Below, in pieces: positions 1-5,998 of a DNA stretch of 6,487 nucleotides. A model generated the notes under the pieces. It saw only the letters and a program-made list of their open reading frames with translations. It was not told the DNA's origin and did not search any database. The position numbers and the translations under genes were made by a program. Each line of letters opens with the position of its first letter. Position 1 is the first letter of the stretch. This DNA comes from Actinomycetales bacterium (GTDB taxonomy: Bacteria > Actinomycetota > Actinomycetes > Propionibacteriales > Nocardioidaceae), in the NCBI GenBank assembly GCA_012513165.1, contig JAAZCT010000172.1:1-6487 (forward strand). The letters are read 5' to 3'.

Positions 1-1291
1 ATTCAACTTGTTCGTCGGCTTCGAGGTGTTGTTGGCAGCCTCATTCGTGCTGATTACCTTGGGCGGAACTCACGCTCGTGTCCGCTCGGGGACGATCTAT
101 ATCGTTGTCTCGCTCGCTTCTTCGGCGCTGTTCTTGCTGGCGATTGCAGCCGTCTATGGCGCCACGGGCACCTTGAACTTCGCCCAGCTGGCACAACGGC
201 TTCCAGAGTTGCCAACCCAAACCGCAACGGTCCTGCAACTCTTATTGCTCGTGGCTTTCAGCGTGAAGGCCGCAGTCTTCCCGTTGTCTGCTTGGCTGCC
301 CGACTCCTACCCGACCGCCCCTGCCCCGGTGACGGCCGTGTTCGCGGGGTTGCTCACGAAAGTCGGCATTTACGCCATCATCCGCACCCAGTCGCTGCTG
401 TTCCCGCAACACGAAATTCGCGATCTCCTCTTGTGGGCGTCGATCTTGACGATGGTGGTCGGCATTCTCGGCGCCATCGCGCAGAGCGACATCAAACGTA
501 TTTTGTCTTTCACCTTGGTCAGCCACATCGGTTACATGCTGTTCGGGCTCGCGTTCTCTACCGAACTGGGCTACACCGGCGCAATCTTTTACACGATCCA
601 CCACATCACGGTTCAAACCACGTTGTTCCTGATCGCGGGCCTGATCGAGTACCGATCTGGCACCACGAATCTCGATCGAGTCGGTGGTCTGGCTCGACGT
701 GCGCCCGTCCTGGCGGTCTTGTTCTTCGTGCCTGCGATGAACTTGGCGGGGATCCCTCCGTTCTCAGGGTTCATTGGAAAGTTGGGTCTGCTTGAAGCCG
801 GAGTGGACGCCGGCGACTGGTTGGCCCTGCTCGGCGTCGGCGCCGGCGTCGTCACCAGCCTGCTCACGCTTTATGCCATGTCGAAAATCTGGAACCGCGC
901 GTTCTGGCAACCGTTCGGCGAACACGAAGGCGACATCCTCGACCCGCACGAGAGCCAAGCAATCGTGGGCGGCTCCTTGCACGGTTCTTCGGGTGTCAGC
1001 ACCTCGACGAAGAAGGAAAGCAACTGGGAGCGACTCGCCGCCGAGCAGCGGATGCCGCTCGGAATGGGCATCCCCACCCTGATGATGGCGATGGTGACCG
1101 TCTCGCTGACCGTCTTTGCCGGACCGCTGATGGCGCTGTCTGACCGCGCTGCCCACGAGATCGCCGACCCAAATCGCTATATTCATGCGGTTCTGTGCAA
1201 CCCGGTCGGTTGGGACCAAAGCGAAGCGATCCTGCCGAGAACCCAAGACGTGCTTGACTTCTGCGCCGAGTTCAAGGGGGCCAGCCGATGA
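1..1291 (+). CDS. mnhD: Na+/H+ antiporter subunit D (MrpD/MnhD), 5'-truncated
   Basis: This is a proton-translocating membrane subunit of the Mrp/Mnh cation/proton antiporter, homologous to complex I NuoM. The frame is open to the window's left edge and begins mid-protein; the TTG at 8 is internal, not a start. Numbering from the first full codon (base 2), Glu8 in FVGFEVLLA corresponds to the essential TM5 glutamate (Glu137 in Bacillus MrpD), so about 130 residues are missing. Lys89 (SVKAAVFPL) and Lys120 (GLLTKVGIY) are the conserved TM7/TM8 lysines, 31 residues apart as in NuoM. The tandem His200-His201 precedes VQTTLFLIAG, and the C-terminal DPNRYIHAVL segment is typical of MrpD. A hydrophilic stretch at about 305-350, rich in Ser, Thr and charged residues, separates the last two membrane segments. 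The stop codon overlaps the next start by four bases (ATGA). The family call is firm; the transported cation cannot be read from sequence. Confidence 0.95.
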   Translation, partial: FNLFVGFEVLLAASFVLITLGGTHARVRSGTIYIVVSLASSALFLLAIAAVYGATGTLNFAQLAQRLPELPTQTATVLQLLLLVAFSVKAAVFPLSAWLPDSYPTAPAPVTAVFAGLLTKVGIYAIIRTQSLLFPQHEIRDLLLWASILTMVVGILGAIAQSDIKRILSFTLVSHIGYMLFGLAFSTELGYTGAIFYTIHHITVQTTLFLIAGLIEYRSGTTNLDRVGGLARRAPVLAVLFFVPAMNLAGIPPFSGFIGKLGLLEAGVDAGDWLALLGVGAGVVTSLLTLYAMSKIWNRAFWQPFGEHEGDILDPHESQAIVGGSLHGSSGVSTSTKKESNWERLAAEQRMPLGMGIPTLMMAMVTVSLTVFAGPLMALSDRAAHEIADPNRYIHAVLCNPVGWDQSEAILPRTQDVLDFCAEFKGASR

Positions 1292-1824
1292 ACAAGACGA
1301 GATTCCTTGCGATCATCACCCTCACTATCCTGTGGCTCTTGCTGTGGGCAGACGTCACCCGCATTCTGGTGGCAGGCGGCCTGATCGTTGCCACCTTGAT
1401 CGTGTTCTTGTTCCCGTTCCCGGCGCTCAATTTGGCGCCGGTGGTGCGGCCGCTGCGCCTGATCGCGCTCGTTGCCGTGTTCCTGTGGGACATGTTCTTG
1501 GCCAGCCTTCAAGTGGCTTGGCTCGCTATCCGACCACAGAGATTGCCCAGCGCCGCACTTATTGAAGTGCCGCTGATTACCGGCTCCGACATGCTCCAGG
1601 TCCTTACTGCAGAACTCATCTGTTTGGTGCCTGGCTCGCTTCTGATCGAGTTGGACAGCGAAGGCAAACGGATGTGGCTGCACGTGATGAACGTGTCATC
1701 ACCCCAATCTCTGGCCGAAGCACGCAAGATGGCTCACGATCAGGAATACCGAGTCCTCGCGGCGTTGGGGTCCCAAGACGAATATGACCAAGCACTCGCC
1801 CGACGAGAGGCGGCACAAGCATGA
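1288..1824 (+). CDS. mnhE: Na+/H+ antiporter subunit E (MrpE/MnhE)
   Basis: This 178-residue protein is the small membrane subunit E of the Mrp antiporter, needed for assembly or full activity of the complex in studied bacteria; it is not itself a NuoL/M-type channel. Hydrophobic segments lie at about 7-20, 25-44 and 57-80. They are followed by a soluble C-terminal domain with the family's conserved pattern: LTAELICLVPGSLLIEL at about 106-122, then LHVMNV at 131-136. The length is normal for the family, which usually runs about 160-190 residues. The ATG at 1288 is preceded by AAGGGGG seven bases upstream and overlaps the MrpD stop codon, indicating translational coupling. Its own TGA overlaps the start of subunit F in the same ATGA manner. 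The Ala/Arg/Glu-rich tail is not distinctive. Membership is secure from both the motifs and the D-E-F-G order. Confidence 0.95.
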   Translation: MNKTRFLAIITLTILWLLLWADVTRILVAGGLIVATLIVFLFPFPALNLAPVVRPLRLIALVAVFLWDMFLASLQVAWLAIRPQRLPSAALIEVPLITGSDMLQVLTAELICLVPGSLLIELDSEGKRMWLHVMNVSSPQSLAEARKMAHDQEYRVLAALGSQDEYDQALARREAAQA

Positions 1825-2117
1825 CATTCATGTCGGTTGTTTCCGTTATTTGCGCAGTGCTACTTGGCCTCACTGGTTTGGTGTGCATGTCGCGCATTGT
1901 GCGCGGACCCACGATGCTGGACCGCACTGTCGCGAGTGACGTTTTCGTGGCCGCAACGGTAGGCGCGCTCGCCGTATGGGCAGCCGTCCGCAAAGACACA
2001 AACATCCTGCCGATCCTGGTTTCCCTCTCGTTCGTGGCTTTCATGGGATCAGTAGCGATCGCCCGTTACACCAAGCCTGAAGCGCCCGGGCCCGAGAACC
2101 AGTCGGAGGTCGACTGA
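1821..2117 (+). CDS. mnhF: Na+/H+ antiporter subunit F (MrpF/MnhF)
   Basis: This 98-residue protein is subunit F of the Mrp antiporter, a small three-helix membrane protein. Hydrophobic segments are visible at about 3-23, 38-56 and 62-82. The family hallmark RGPTMLDRTVASD spans residues 28-40, with Asp34 and Asp40 flanking the start of the second helix. Conserved acidic residues here are thought to matter for ion passage in the family. The C-terminal tail is short, polar and Pro/Glu-rich. The ATG overlaps the MrpE stop by four bases. A GAGAGG element about ten bases upstream can serve as ribosome binding site. Only two bases separate its TGA from the MrpG start. Length and motif fit the family well, and the operon position removes doubt about the assignment. 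Confidence 0.95.
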   Translation: MTFMSVVSVICAVLLGLTGLVCMSRIVRGPTMLDRTVASDVFVAATVGALAVWAAVRKDTNILPILVSLSFVAFMGSVAIARYTKPEAPGPENQSEVD

Positions 2118-2119
2118 CC

Positions 2120-2476
2120 ATGAGCAACCTCACCGACATCGTTGCGGGTGCCTTCCTGATCGCCGGCGCTTCATTCGCGCTCGTCGCGGCTATCGGCGTG
2201 GCTCGATTCCCCGATTTGCTGAACCGGATGCACGCAGGTACGAAGCCTCAGACGTTCGGCTTGCTCTTGATCCTGACCGGCCTAGCAATTCGGCTCGACT
2301 CGTGGCGCGCCGGACTGCTCATCGCCATTTTGATCGTGTTCCAGATGCTGACTGCCCCGGTGTCGGCACACATGGTGGGGCGTGCCGCGTTCCGGGCGGG
2401 CCTGGTCAATCGCGATGAACTGTACGTGTGTGAAGCACCAGATGAGGAACCCCCTGCCGAGGGCCACACCGTCTAG
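2120..2476 (+). CDS. mnhG: Na+/H+ antiporter subunit G (MrpG/MnhG)
   Basis: This 118-residue protein is subunit G, the last gene of the Mrp antiporter operon. Three hydrophobic segments lie at about 7-28, 44-58 and 63-80. Between the first two is the family signature GVARFPDLLNRMHAGTKPQTFG (residues 26-47), which contains RFPD and MHAGTK. After the third comes LTAPVSAHMVGRAAFRAG (77-94), also diagnostic. The acidic, Pro-rich C-terminal tail (about 105-118) should be cytoplasmic or disordered. A CGGAGGT ribosome binding site nine bases before the ATG lies inside the end of MrpF. The gene ends in TAG and faces the exonuclease III gene tail-to-tail across 33 bases. No further antiporter gene follows, as expected for a standard A-to-G operon. 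Confidence 0.95.
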   Translation: MSNLTDIVAGAFLIAGASFALVAAIGVARFPDLLNRMHAGTKPQTFGLLLILTGLAIRLDSWRAGLLIAILIVFQMLTAPVSAHMVGRAAFRAGLVNRDELYVCEAPDEEPPAEGHTV

Positions 2477-2509
2477 ACCCGTTCGTCGGCGCCGAGCATT
2501 CCCGCCGGT
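2477..2509. other. 33-base convergent intergenic gap, no clear terminator
   Basis: This short spacer lies between the 3' ends of the MrpG gene (plus) and the exonuclease III gene (minus). It contains a 10-base palindrome, TCGGCGCCGA, at 2486-2495. A possible five-base-pair stem joins CGGCG (2487-2491) and CGCCG (2503-2507). Neither is followed by a T tract on either strand, so an intrinsic terminator is not convincing. With so little room, the two convergent transcripts probably run into each other or end by Rho. Confidence 0.5.
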
Positions 2510-3301
2510 TCAGTCAAGTTTCAGGTCGACCACGACCGGCGCGTGATCGCTCGCGCCTTTGCCTTTGCGTTCGTCCCGGTCGATCCACGCGGTGTCGACC
2601 ACGGCTGCGAGGGCGGGTGAACCGAGGATGAAATCGATCCTCATGCCTTCGCGCTTCGGGAAGCGCAGTTTCTGGTAATCCCAGTAGGTGTAGGTGCCCG
2701 GACCGGGCGTGTGCTCGCGTGTGAGCTCGGTGAAACCAGAGTTGATGAAACTCTCGAACGCTTCGCGTTCTGGCGCCGACACGTGCGTGGACCCGTCGAA
2801 GGCAGCGATATCCCACACGTCCTCATCGAGCGGTGCGATATTCCAGTCGCCGCCCAAAGCGAGTTTCAGTTCGGGGTTTTCAGCCATCCACACCTCGGCG
2901 GAGGTGCGTAGCGTTTCGAGCCATTGCAGCTTGTACGTGTAGTGCTCGTGGGTCAGTTCACGGCCGTTCGGCACGTACAAACTCCACATGCGAACCGGGC
3001 CACAGGTGGCGCCGATCGCGCGCGGTTCGAGGATCTCGCCAAACTCGGGTTGCTTGGGCGCGAAACTCGTGGCCACGTCTTCGAGCCCGACCCGTGATAC
3101 GAGCGCGACTCCGTTCCACTGGTTCACACCGAAGTGCGCGAACTCGTAGCCGAGTTCTTCGAAGGCCTGCCCAGGGAACTGGTCGTCGCGGCATTTGGTC
3201 TCTTGAATGGCCAACACGTCGACGTCATGACGTTCCAAGAAGGCAGTGACGCGATCAACGCGGGTGCGGATTGAGTTGACGTTCCAGGTAGCAATCCGCA
3301 T
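2510..3301 (-). CDS. xthA: Exodeoxyribonuclease III / AP endonuclease
   Basis: This 263-residue protein belongs to the exonuclease III family of Mg2+-dependent endonuclease/exonuclease/phosphatase enzymes. These incise DNA at abasic sites and remove 3' blocking groups in base excision repair. All the expected active-site residues are visible: Asn7 (TWNVNSIR), Glu34 (QETK), Tyr109 (YVPNG), Asp152 and Asn154 (GDWN), Asp223 (MRIDFIL) and Asp252-His253 (SDHAPVV). The length is typical, and the N-terminal MRIATWNVNS is the canonical family start, which confirms the ATG. Its first base is also the last base of the upstream methyltransferase stop codon (TGATG), so translation is probably coupled by reinitiation; only a modest GGGTGG Shine-Dalgarno is seen. 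Its partnership with lipid genes is unlikely to be functional. The enzyme should act in the cytoplasm. Confidence 0.95.
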   Translation of the reverse strand: MRIATWNVNSIRTRVDRVTAFLERHDVDVLAIQETKCRDDQFPGQAFEELGYEFAHFGVNQWNGVALVSRVGLEDVATSFAPKQPEFGEILEPRAIGATCGPVRMWSLYVPNGRELTHEHYTYKLQWLETLRTSAEVWMAENPELKLALGGDWNIAPLDEDVWDIAAFDGSTHVSAPEREAFESFINSGFTELTREHTPGPGTYTYWDYQKLRFPKREGMRIDFILGSPALAAVVDTAWIDRDERKGKGASDHAPVVVDLKLD

Positions 3302-4578
3302 CAGAAGTCCACCCGAAGTGGGTAGCTTGCGTTCCCTTTGCGGGTGGTTTTGACACCGAGTACGTGATGCAACTGAATCTCGTTTCTCTCAAAAGCTAGG
3401 CGCGAACCGGCCATATACATTCCCCACACTTTTGCACGGCCTTCGCTCACTTCGCTCAGCGCCTCGTCCCAGTTGGTCGCGAGGTTCTCACACCAAGCTT
3501 TCAAGGTGAGTGCGTAATGCTCGCGCAGGTCTTCAGCGTGCCGGATCTCGAAGCCCGCGTTTTGCATCTCGGTGACGATGGTGCCGACTCCGGTCAGTTC
3601 GCCGTCGGGGAAGACGTAACGGTCGATGAACGGGCCAGCACTGGCTCTGGCTGTGGTGCTGGGTCGAGTGATGCAGTGGTTGAGCATACGGCCGCCAGGC
3701 AGCAGGCGATCGTAGGCGAACCCGAAATAGTCGGCGTAGTTCTTGATGCCGATATGTTCGGTCAGGCCGATCGAGCTGATTGCATCGAAGTCGGTTTCGG
3801 CCAGGTCTCGATAGTCGTTGAATCGCACGGTGGCGCGGTCGCTCAAGCCTTGGCGCTCGATCTCGGCTTGTGCCCAGTCGGCTTGTTCGTGAGAGAGCGT
3901 AACGCCCAATGCGATCACCCCGTAGTGTTTTGCCGCGTGGCGGACCATGCCGCCCCAACCGCAGCCAAGGGCGAGGAGTCGATCGCCCGGCTTGAGCGCG
4001 AGTTTGCGACAGATGAGGTCATATTTGGCCTCTTGAGCTTCTTCAAGGCTGGCATCTACGGTGGGGAAAACCGCACAGGTGTAGGTCATGGACGGTCCCA
4101 AAACGAGTTCGTAGAACCGATTCGACACGTCGTAGTGGTGTTCGATCGCTTCGGCGTCTCTGGTTTTGCTGTGCCGCAGTCCTTCGAGGGCGCGGCGCCA
4201 TTTCGGGAGGTGCTCTTCTGCGGGAGGTTCGGGCGGGGCGAGGTTGCTCAACCCGAGGCTACGCACCAGTTGCACCAGCTCGGCTGGCCCAGGCACCTTG
4301 ACTTGCATCTGGTTCAGGATCACCGTCATCGCATCGTACGGATCGCCCGGATGAACGCCGTCGATCTCGAGGTCTCCCGAGACATAGGCGCGCGCGAAGC
4401 CGAGGTCGCCCGGTGCGGTGAGCACGTAGGCCAAGCCGCGCTCGTTCAGCAGCCGCATCGCATAGGGCGAATCGGCTGGCCCTGCGGTGCTCCCGTCGAA
4501 GGCCTCGAACCGGAGTGCGAAGCCGTCAACGAGCAGCGCGTCGAGCGTGGGTGCGATGAGCGGTTTGTGGTCCAACAT
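3301..4578 (-). CDS. tmsB: SAM-dependent fatty acyl methyltransferase, TmsB/BfaB type
   Basis: This 425-residue protein is a cyclopropane-fatty-acid-synthase family methyltransferase. From context it probably converts phospholipid-bound oleoyl chains to 10-methylene stearoyl chains. An N-terminal lipid-binding domain spans about 1-130. The Rossmann methyltransferase domain follows, from EHHYDVSNRFYELVLG (146-161). Residues matching the bicarbonate site of E. coli Cfa are present: Cys168 (MTYTCAVF), Glu274 (TEHIG), His301 and Ile303 (NHCI) and Tyr355 (HYALTLKAW). The SAM motif reads LLALGCGWGG (201-210), with Ala203 where Cfa enzymes usually have Asp or Glu. Start: ATG with GAGGAA ten bases upstream, three bases after the oxidoreductase stop. 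The adjacent DHCR24-like reductase favours TmsB over plain cyclopropane synthase. The family is certain; the 10-methylene product is inferred from pairing and could be cyclopropane instead. Confidence 0.82.
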   Translation of the reverse strand: MLDHKPLIAPTLDALLVDGFALRFEAFDGSTAGPADSPYAMRLLNERGLAYVLTAPGDLGFARAYVSGDLEIDGVHPGDPYDAMTVILNQMQVKVPGPAELVQLVRSLGLSNLAPPEPPAEEHLPKWRRALEGLRHSKTRDAEAIEHHYDVSNRFYELVLGPSMTYTCAVFPTVDASLEEAQEAKYDLICRKLALKPGDRLLALGCGWGGMVRHAAKHYGVIALGVTLSHEQADWAQAEIERQGLSDRATVRFNDYRDLAETDFDAISSIGLTEHIGIKNYADYFGFAYDRLLPGGRMLNHCITRPSTTARASAGPFIDRYVFPDGELTGVGTIVTEMQNAGFEIRHAEDLREHYALTLKAWCENLATNWDEALSEVSEGRAKVWGMYMAGSRLAFERNEIQLHHVLGVKTTRKGNASYPLRVDF

Positions 4579-4581
4579 TGG

Positions 4582-5940
4582 TCAACTATTCCTCACTGTT
4601 TTCTCGTAGAGGCTGGTCAGGCGGCCGGCCGGATCGTAGGTTGCGCGCAGTCGATCTAGGTTCGCCGTGTCATAGAGCGAGTCGAAATCCTCGCGTGTAT
4701 AGAAGGCTTCGGAGTACAGGGACTTGTGGCCGCCAATGGCTCGCACTTCCCATTCGATCTTTCGGTTCACGGCGCCCGACGGACTATCTTTCGGCACTTC
4801 GACAGTGCCCCAGAAGCCGAGGTTCACATAAATCTCGTTGGGCTCGAGCGGATAAGTTGCCCAAGCCTGTTTGGTTCGTAGCGGGCAGATCCAGACGGGC
4901 CGCATCCCCACTTCGCGATCGAACCATTCGAGGAACTCGCCCAACTGCGCAACAGGGATCTCGATGTCTTGCACGACTCGCTCGCGCCCGGGGACGCGCT
5001 TGAGCCGGTCGCGCCCCCTGCTGATTCCAAGCCTGCTATCGAGCGCCACCATCCGGTGATAGACGTCGCTGCGGCGCTTTCGGCGTGGCCAGATCCGGCG
5101 GAGCACCGGGTTTTGAGCCCCGAACGCACGCGAGCACCAGAACCAGTCGGTGTCCCACCGCCAGAGGTAGTCGTTCATGGTGAGTCTGTCGTATTCGAGG
5201 TTCTGAATCGAGCGGTAGTAGATCGACTGGCCGGTGTAGTCGCTGCAAGGGCCTTGCTCTGCGGTGAAGGTGGCCAGCGTCAAGTAGATTTCGGCCGGCG
5301 AGAAGGCGGTGCCGTCGATCGCGTCGATCCGACGCCCCTCGAACTGGCCGGTGGCTGCAACCTCTTCGATGAGCCGGATCGCCTCGTTGGCCCCACACAC
5401 TAATCGGTGCTGGAGTTCCACGAAGCGCGGCACGGCAACCAGCCGAATCTGAATCCGCGTGGCGTATCCGAGGCTGCCGTACGAGTTGGGAAACGCGTTG
5501 AAGAACTCGGCATGTTCTCCGTCGGGCGCGGCCGTGATGATATCGCCGTTTCCGCACAACACGTCCATTTCGGTGACGGCTTCGTGCGGGAGGCCGAGTC
5601 GCAGGGAAGTCGATTCGATACCCAAGCCGGTGACTGTTCCCCCGAGCGTGATGGTTCGCAGTTGGGGCACGACGGTGGGGATCAGCCCGTGACTCAGGGT
5701 TTGTTCCACGAGTCGCTCGTAAGTGCACATCCCTTGCACGTCGGCCAGTTGGGCATGCGGGTCGATAGCGACTACGTCATCGAGCGCCGCGACGTCTAAA
5801 CCGGGCGTTCGAGTCTGTGCGCGCGGCCGAAAGAGGTTCGACGTGCGCTTGGCTAATCGAACTGGTTCGTGCTCGGGGATTGCATCATACGAGTCCCTCA
5901 GATCGGCGACTGCGGCCTCATGCTCGGCCCATGTACGCAT
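4582..5940 (-). CDS. tmsA: FAD-linked oxidoreductase, TmsA/BfaA type (DHCR24-like)
   Basis: This 452-residue protein is an FAD-binding (PCMH-type) oxidoreductase resembling sterol delta-24 reductase (DHCR24). Its probable role is to reduce the 10-methylene acyl chain made by the adjacent methyltransferase to a 10-methyl chain, with NADPH as likely donor; this is established for TmsA/BfaA and inferred here. The FAD domain covers about 50-175. Its core is the motif GGTVTGLGIESTS (100-112), followed by LCGNGDIITAAPD (128-140) and PNSYGSLGYATRIQIR (151-166), all closely paralleled in DHCR24. The substrate half includes an aromatic run, YLWRWDTDWFWCSRAFG (258-274), and a C-terminal IGGHKSLYSEAFY (402-414). 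No signal peptide or clear transmembrane helix is seen, so the protein is cytosolic or membrane-peripheral. The ATG at 5940 lacks a good Shine-Dalgarno and may be leaderless. It ends three bases before the methyltransferase start. Confidence 0.85.
   Translation of the reverse strand: MRTWAEHEAAVADLRDSYDAIPEHEPVRLAKRTSNLFRPRAQTRTPGLDVAALDDVVAIDPHAQLADVQGMCTYERLVEQTLSHGLIPTVVPQLRTITLGGTVTGLGIESTSLRLGLPHEAVTEMDVLCGNGDIITAAPDGEHAEFFNAFPNSYGSLGYATRIQIRLVAVPRFVELQHRLVCGANEAIRLIEEVAATGQFEGRRIDAIDGTAFSPAEIYLTLATFTAEQGPCSDYTGQSIYYRSIQNLEYDRLTMNDYLWRWDTDWFWCSRAFGAQNPVLRRIWPRRKRRSDVYHRMVALDSRLGISRGRDRLKRVPGRERVVQDIEIPVAQLGEFLEWFDREVGMRPVWICPLRTKQAWATYPLEPNEIYVNLGFWGTVEVPKDSPSGAVNRKIEWEVRAIGGHKSLYSEAFYTREDFDSLYDTANLDRLRATYDPAGRLTSLYEKTVRNS
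4589..4594 (-). promoter_or_regulatory. Ribosome binding site for the methyltransferase gene
   Basis: On the minus strand, GAGGAA lies inside the last codons of the upstream oxidoreductase gene, ten bases before the methyltransferase ATG. It supports that start codon and implies that the two genes are read from one message. By contrast, no comparable element precedes the oxidoreductase itself. Confidence 0.65.
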
Positions 5941-5946
5941 ACTGTC

Positions 5947-5975
5947 AGGCTAGCCACAGTTCGGGTGCGTTACCA
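5947..5975 (-). promoter_or_regulatory. Candidate leaderless promoter for tmsA-tmsB-xthA
   Basis: Reading the minus strand, a TAnnnT-type -10 element, TAGCCT (5952-5947), ends six bases before the ATG at 5940. A weak -35-like TGGTAA (5975-5970) precedes it with a 17-base spacer. A transcript starting about seven bases after the -10 would begin at or beside the A of the ATG. That agrees with the lack of a Shine-Dalgarno there and with the common use of leaderless mRNAs in actinomycetes. The match is modest and unsupported by other data. Confidence 0.35.
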
Positions 5976-5980
5976 CCCGA
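5961..5980. repeat. Perfect inverted repeat TCGGGTG-N6-CACCCGA
   Basis: The two 7-base arms (5961-5967 and 5974-5980) are exactly complementary around a 6-base centre. The repeat sits in the 58-base gap between the pirin gene stop and the tmsA start. On the minus strand it could form a GC-rich hairpin, but no T tract follows, so it is not a classical intrinsic terminator. It overlaps the candidate -35 region of tmsA, so it could equally be an operator for a dimeric regulator. The repeat itself is directly visible; its role is open. Confidence 0.6.
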
Positions 5981-5998
5981 GCCGCGTTCGCCCTGCGT

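Noticed and set aside
8..10. TTG as a start codon for MrpD.
   Set aside because: The frame is open to the window edge, and the residues here align with the middle of the MrpD family (around the TM5 glutamate), so the true start is upstream.
764..1683. Minus-strand open frames of about 160 codons opposite the mnhD and mnhE genes.
   Set aside because: They overlap genes with clear conserved motifs, and their Gln/His/Arg-rich translations resemble nothing recognisable.
2486..2507. A possible bidirectional terminator between mnhG and xthA.
   Set aside because: The stem is only five base pairs with an 11-base loop, or a loopless palindrome, and no T tract follows on either strand.
3517..4659. 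A 380-codon open frame on the plus strand opposite the methyltransferase gene.
   Set aside because: It is a shadow of a well-supported gene in GC-rich DNA. Its translation shows no family motif or membrane pattern and is an antisense artefact of codon bias.
5036..5728. A 230-codon minus-strand frame inside tmsA in another phase.
   Set aside because: The product is extremely Arg/Pro/His-rich without domain features, typical of an out-of-frame reading of a high-GC gene.
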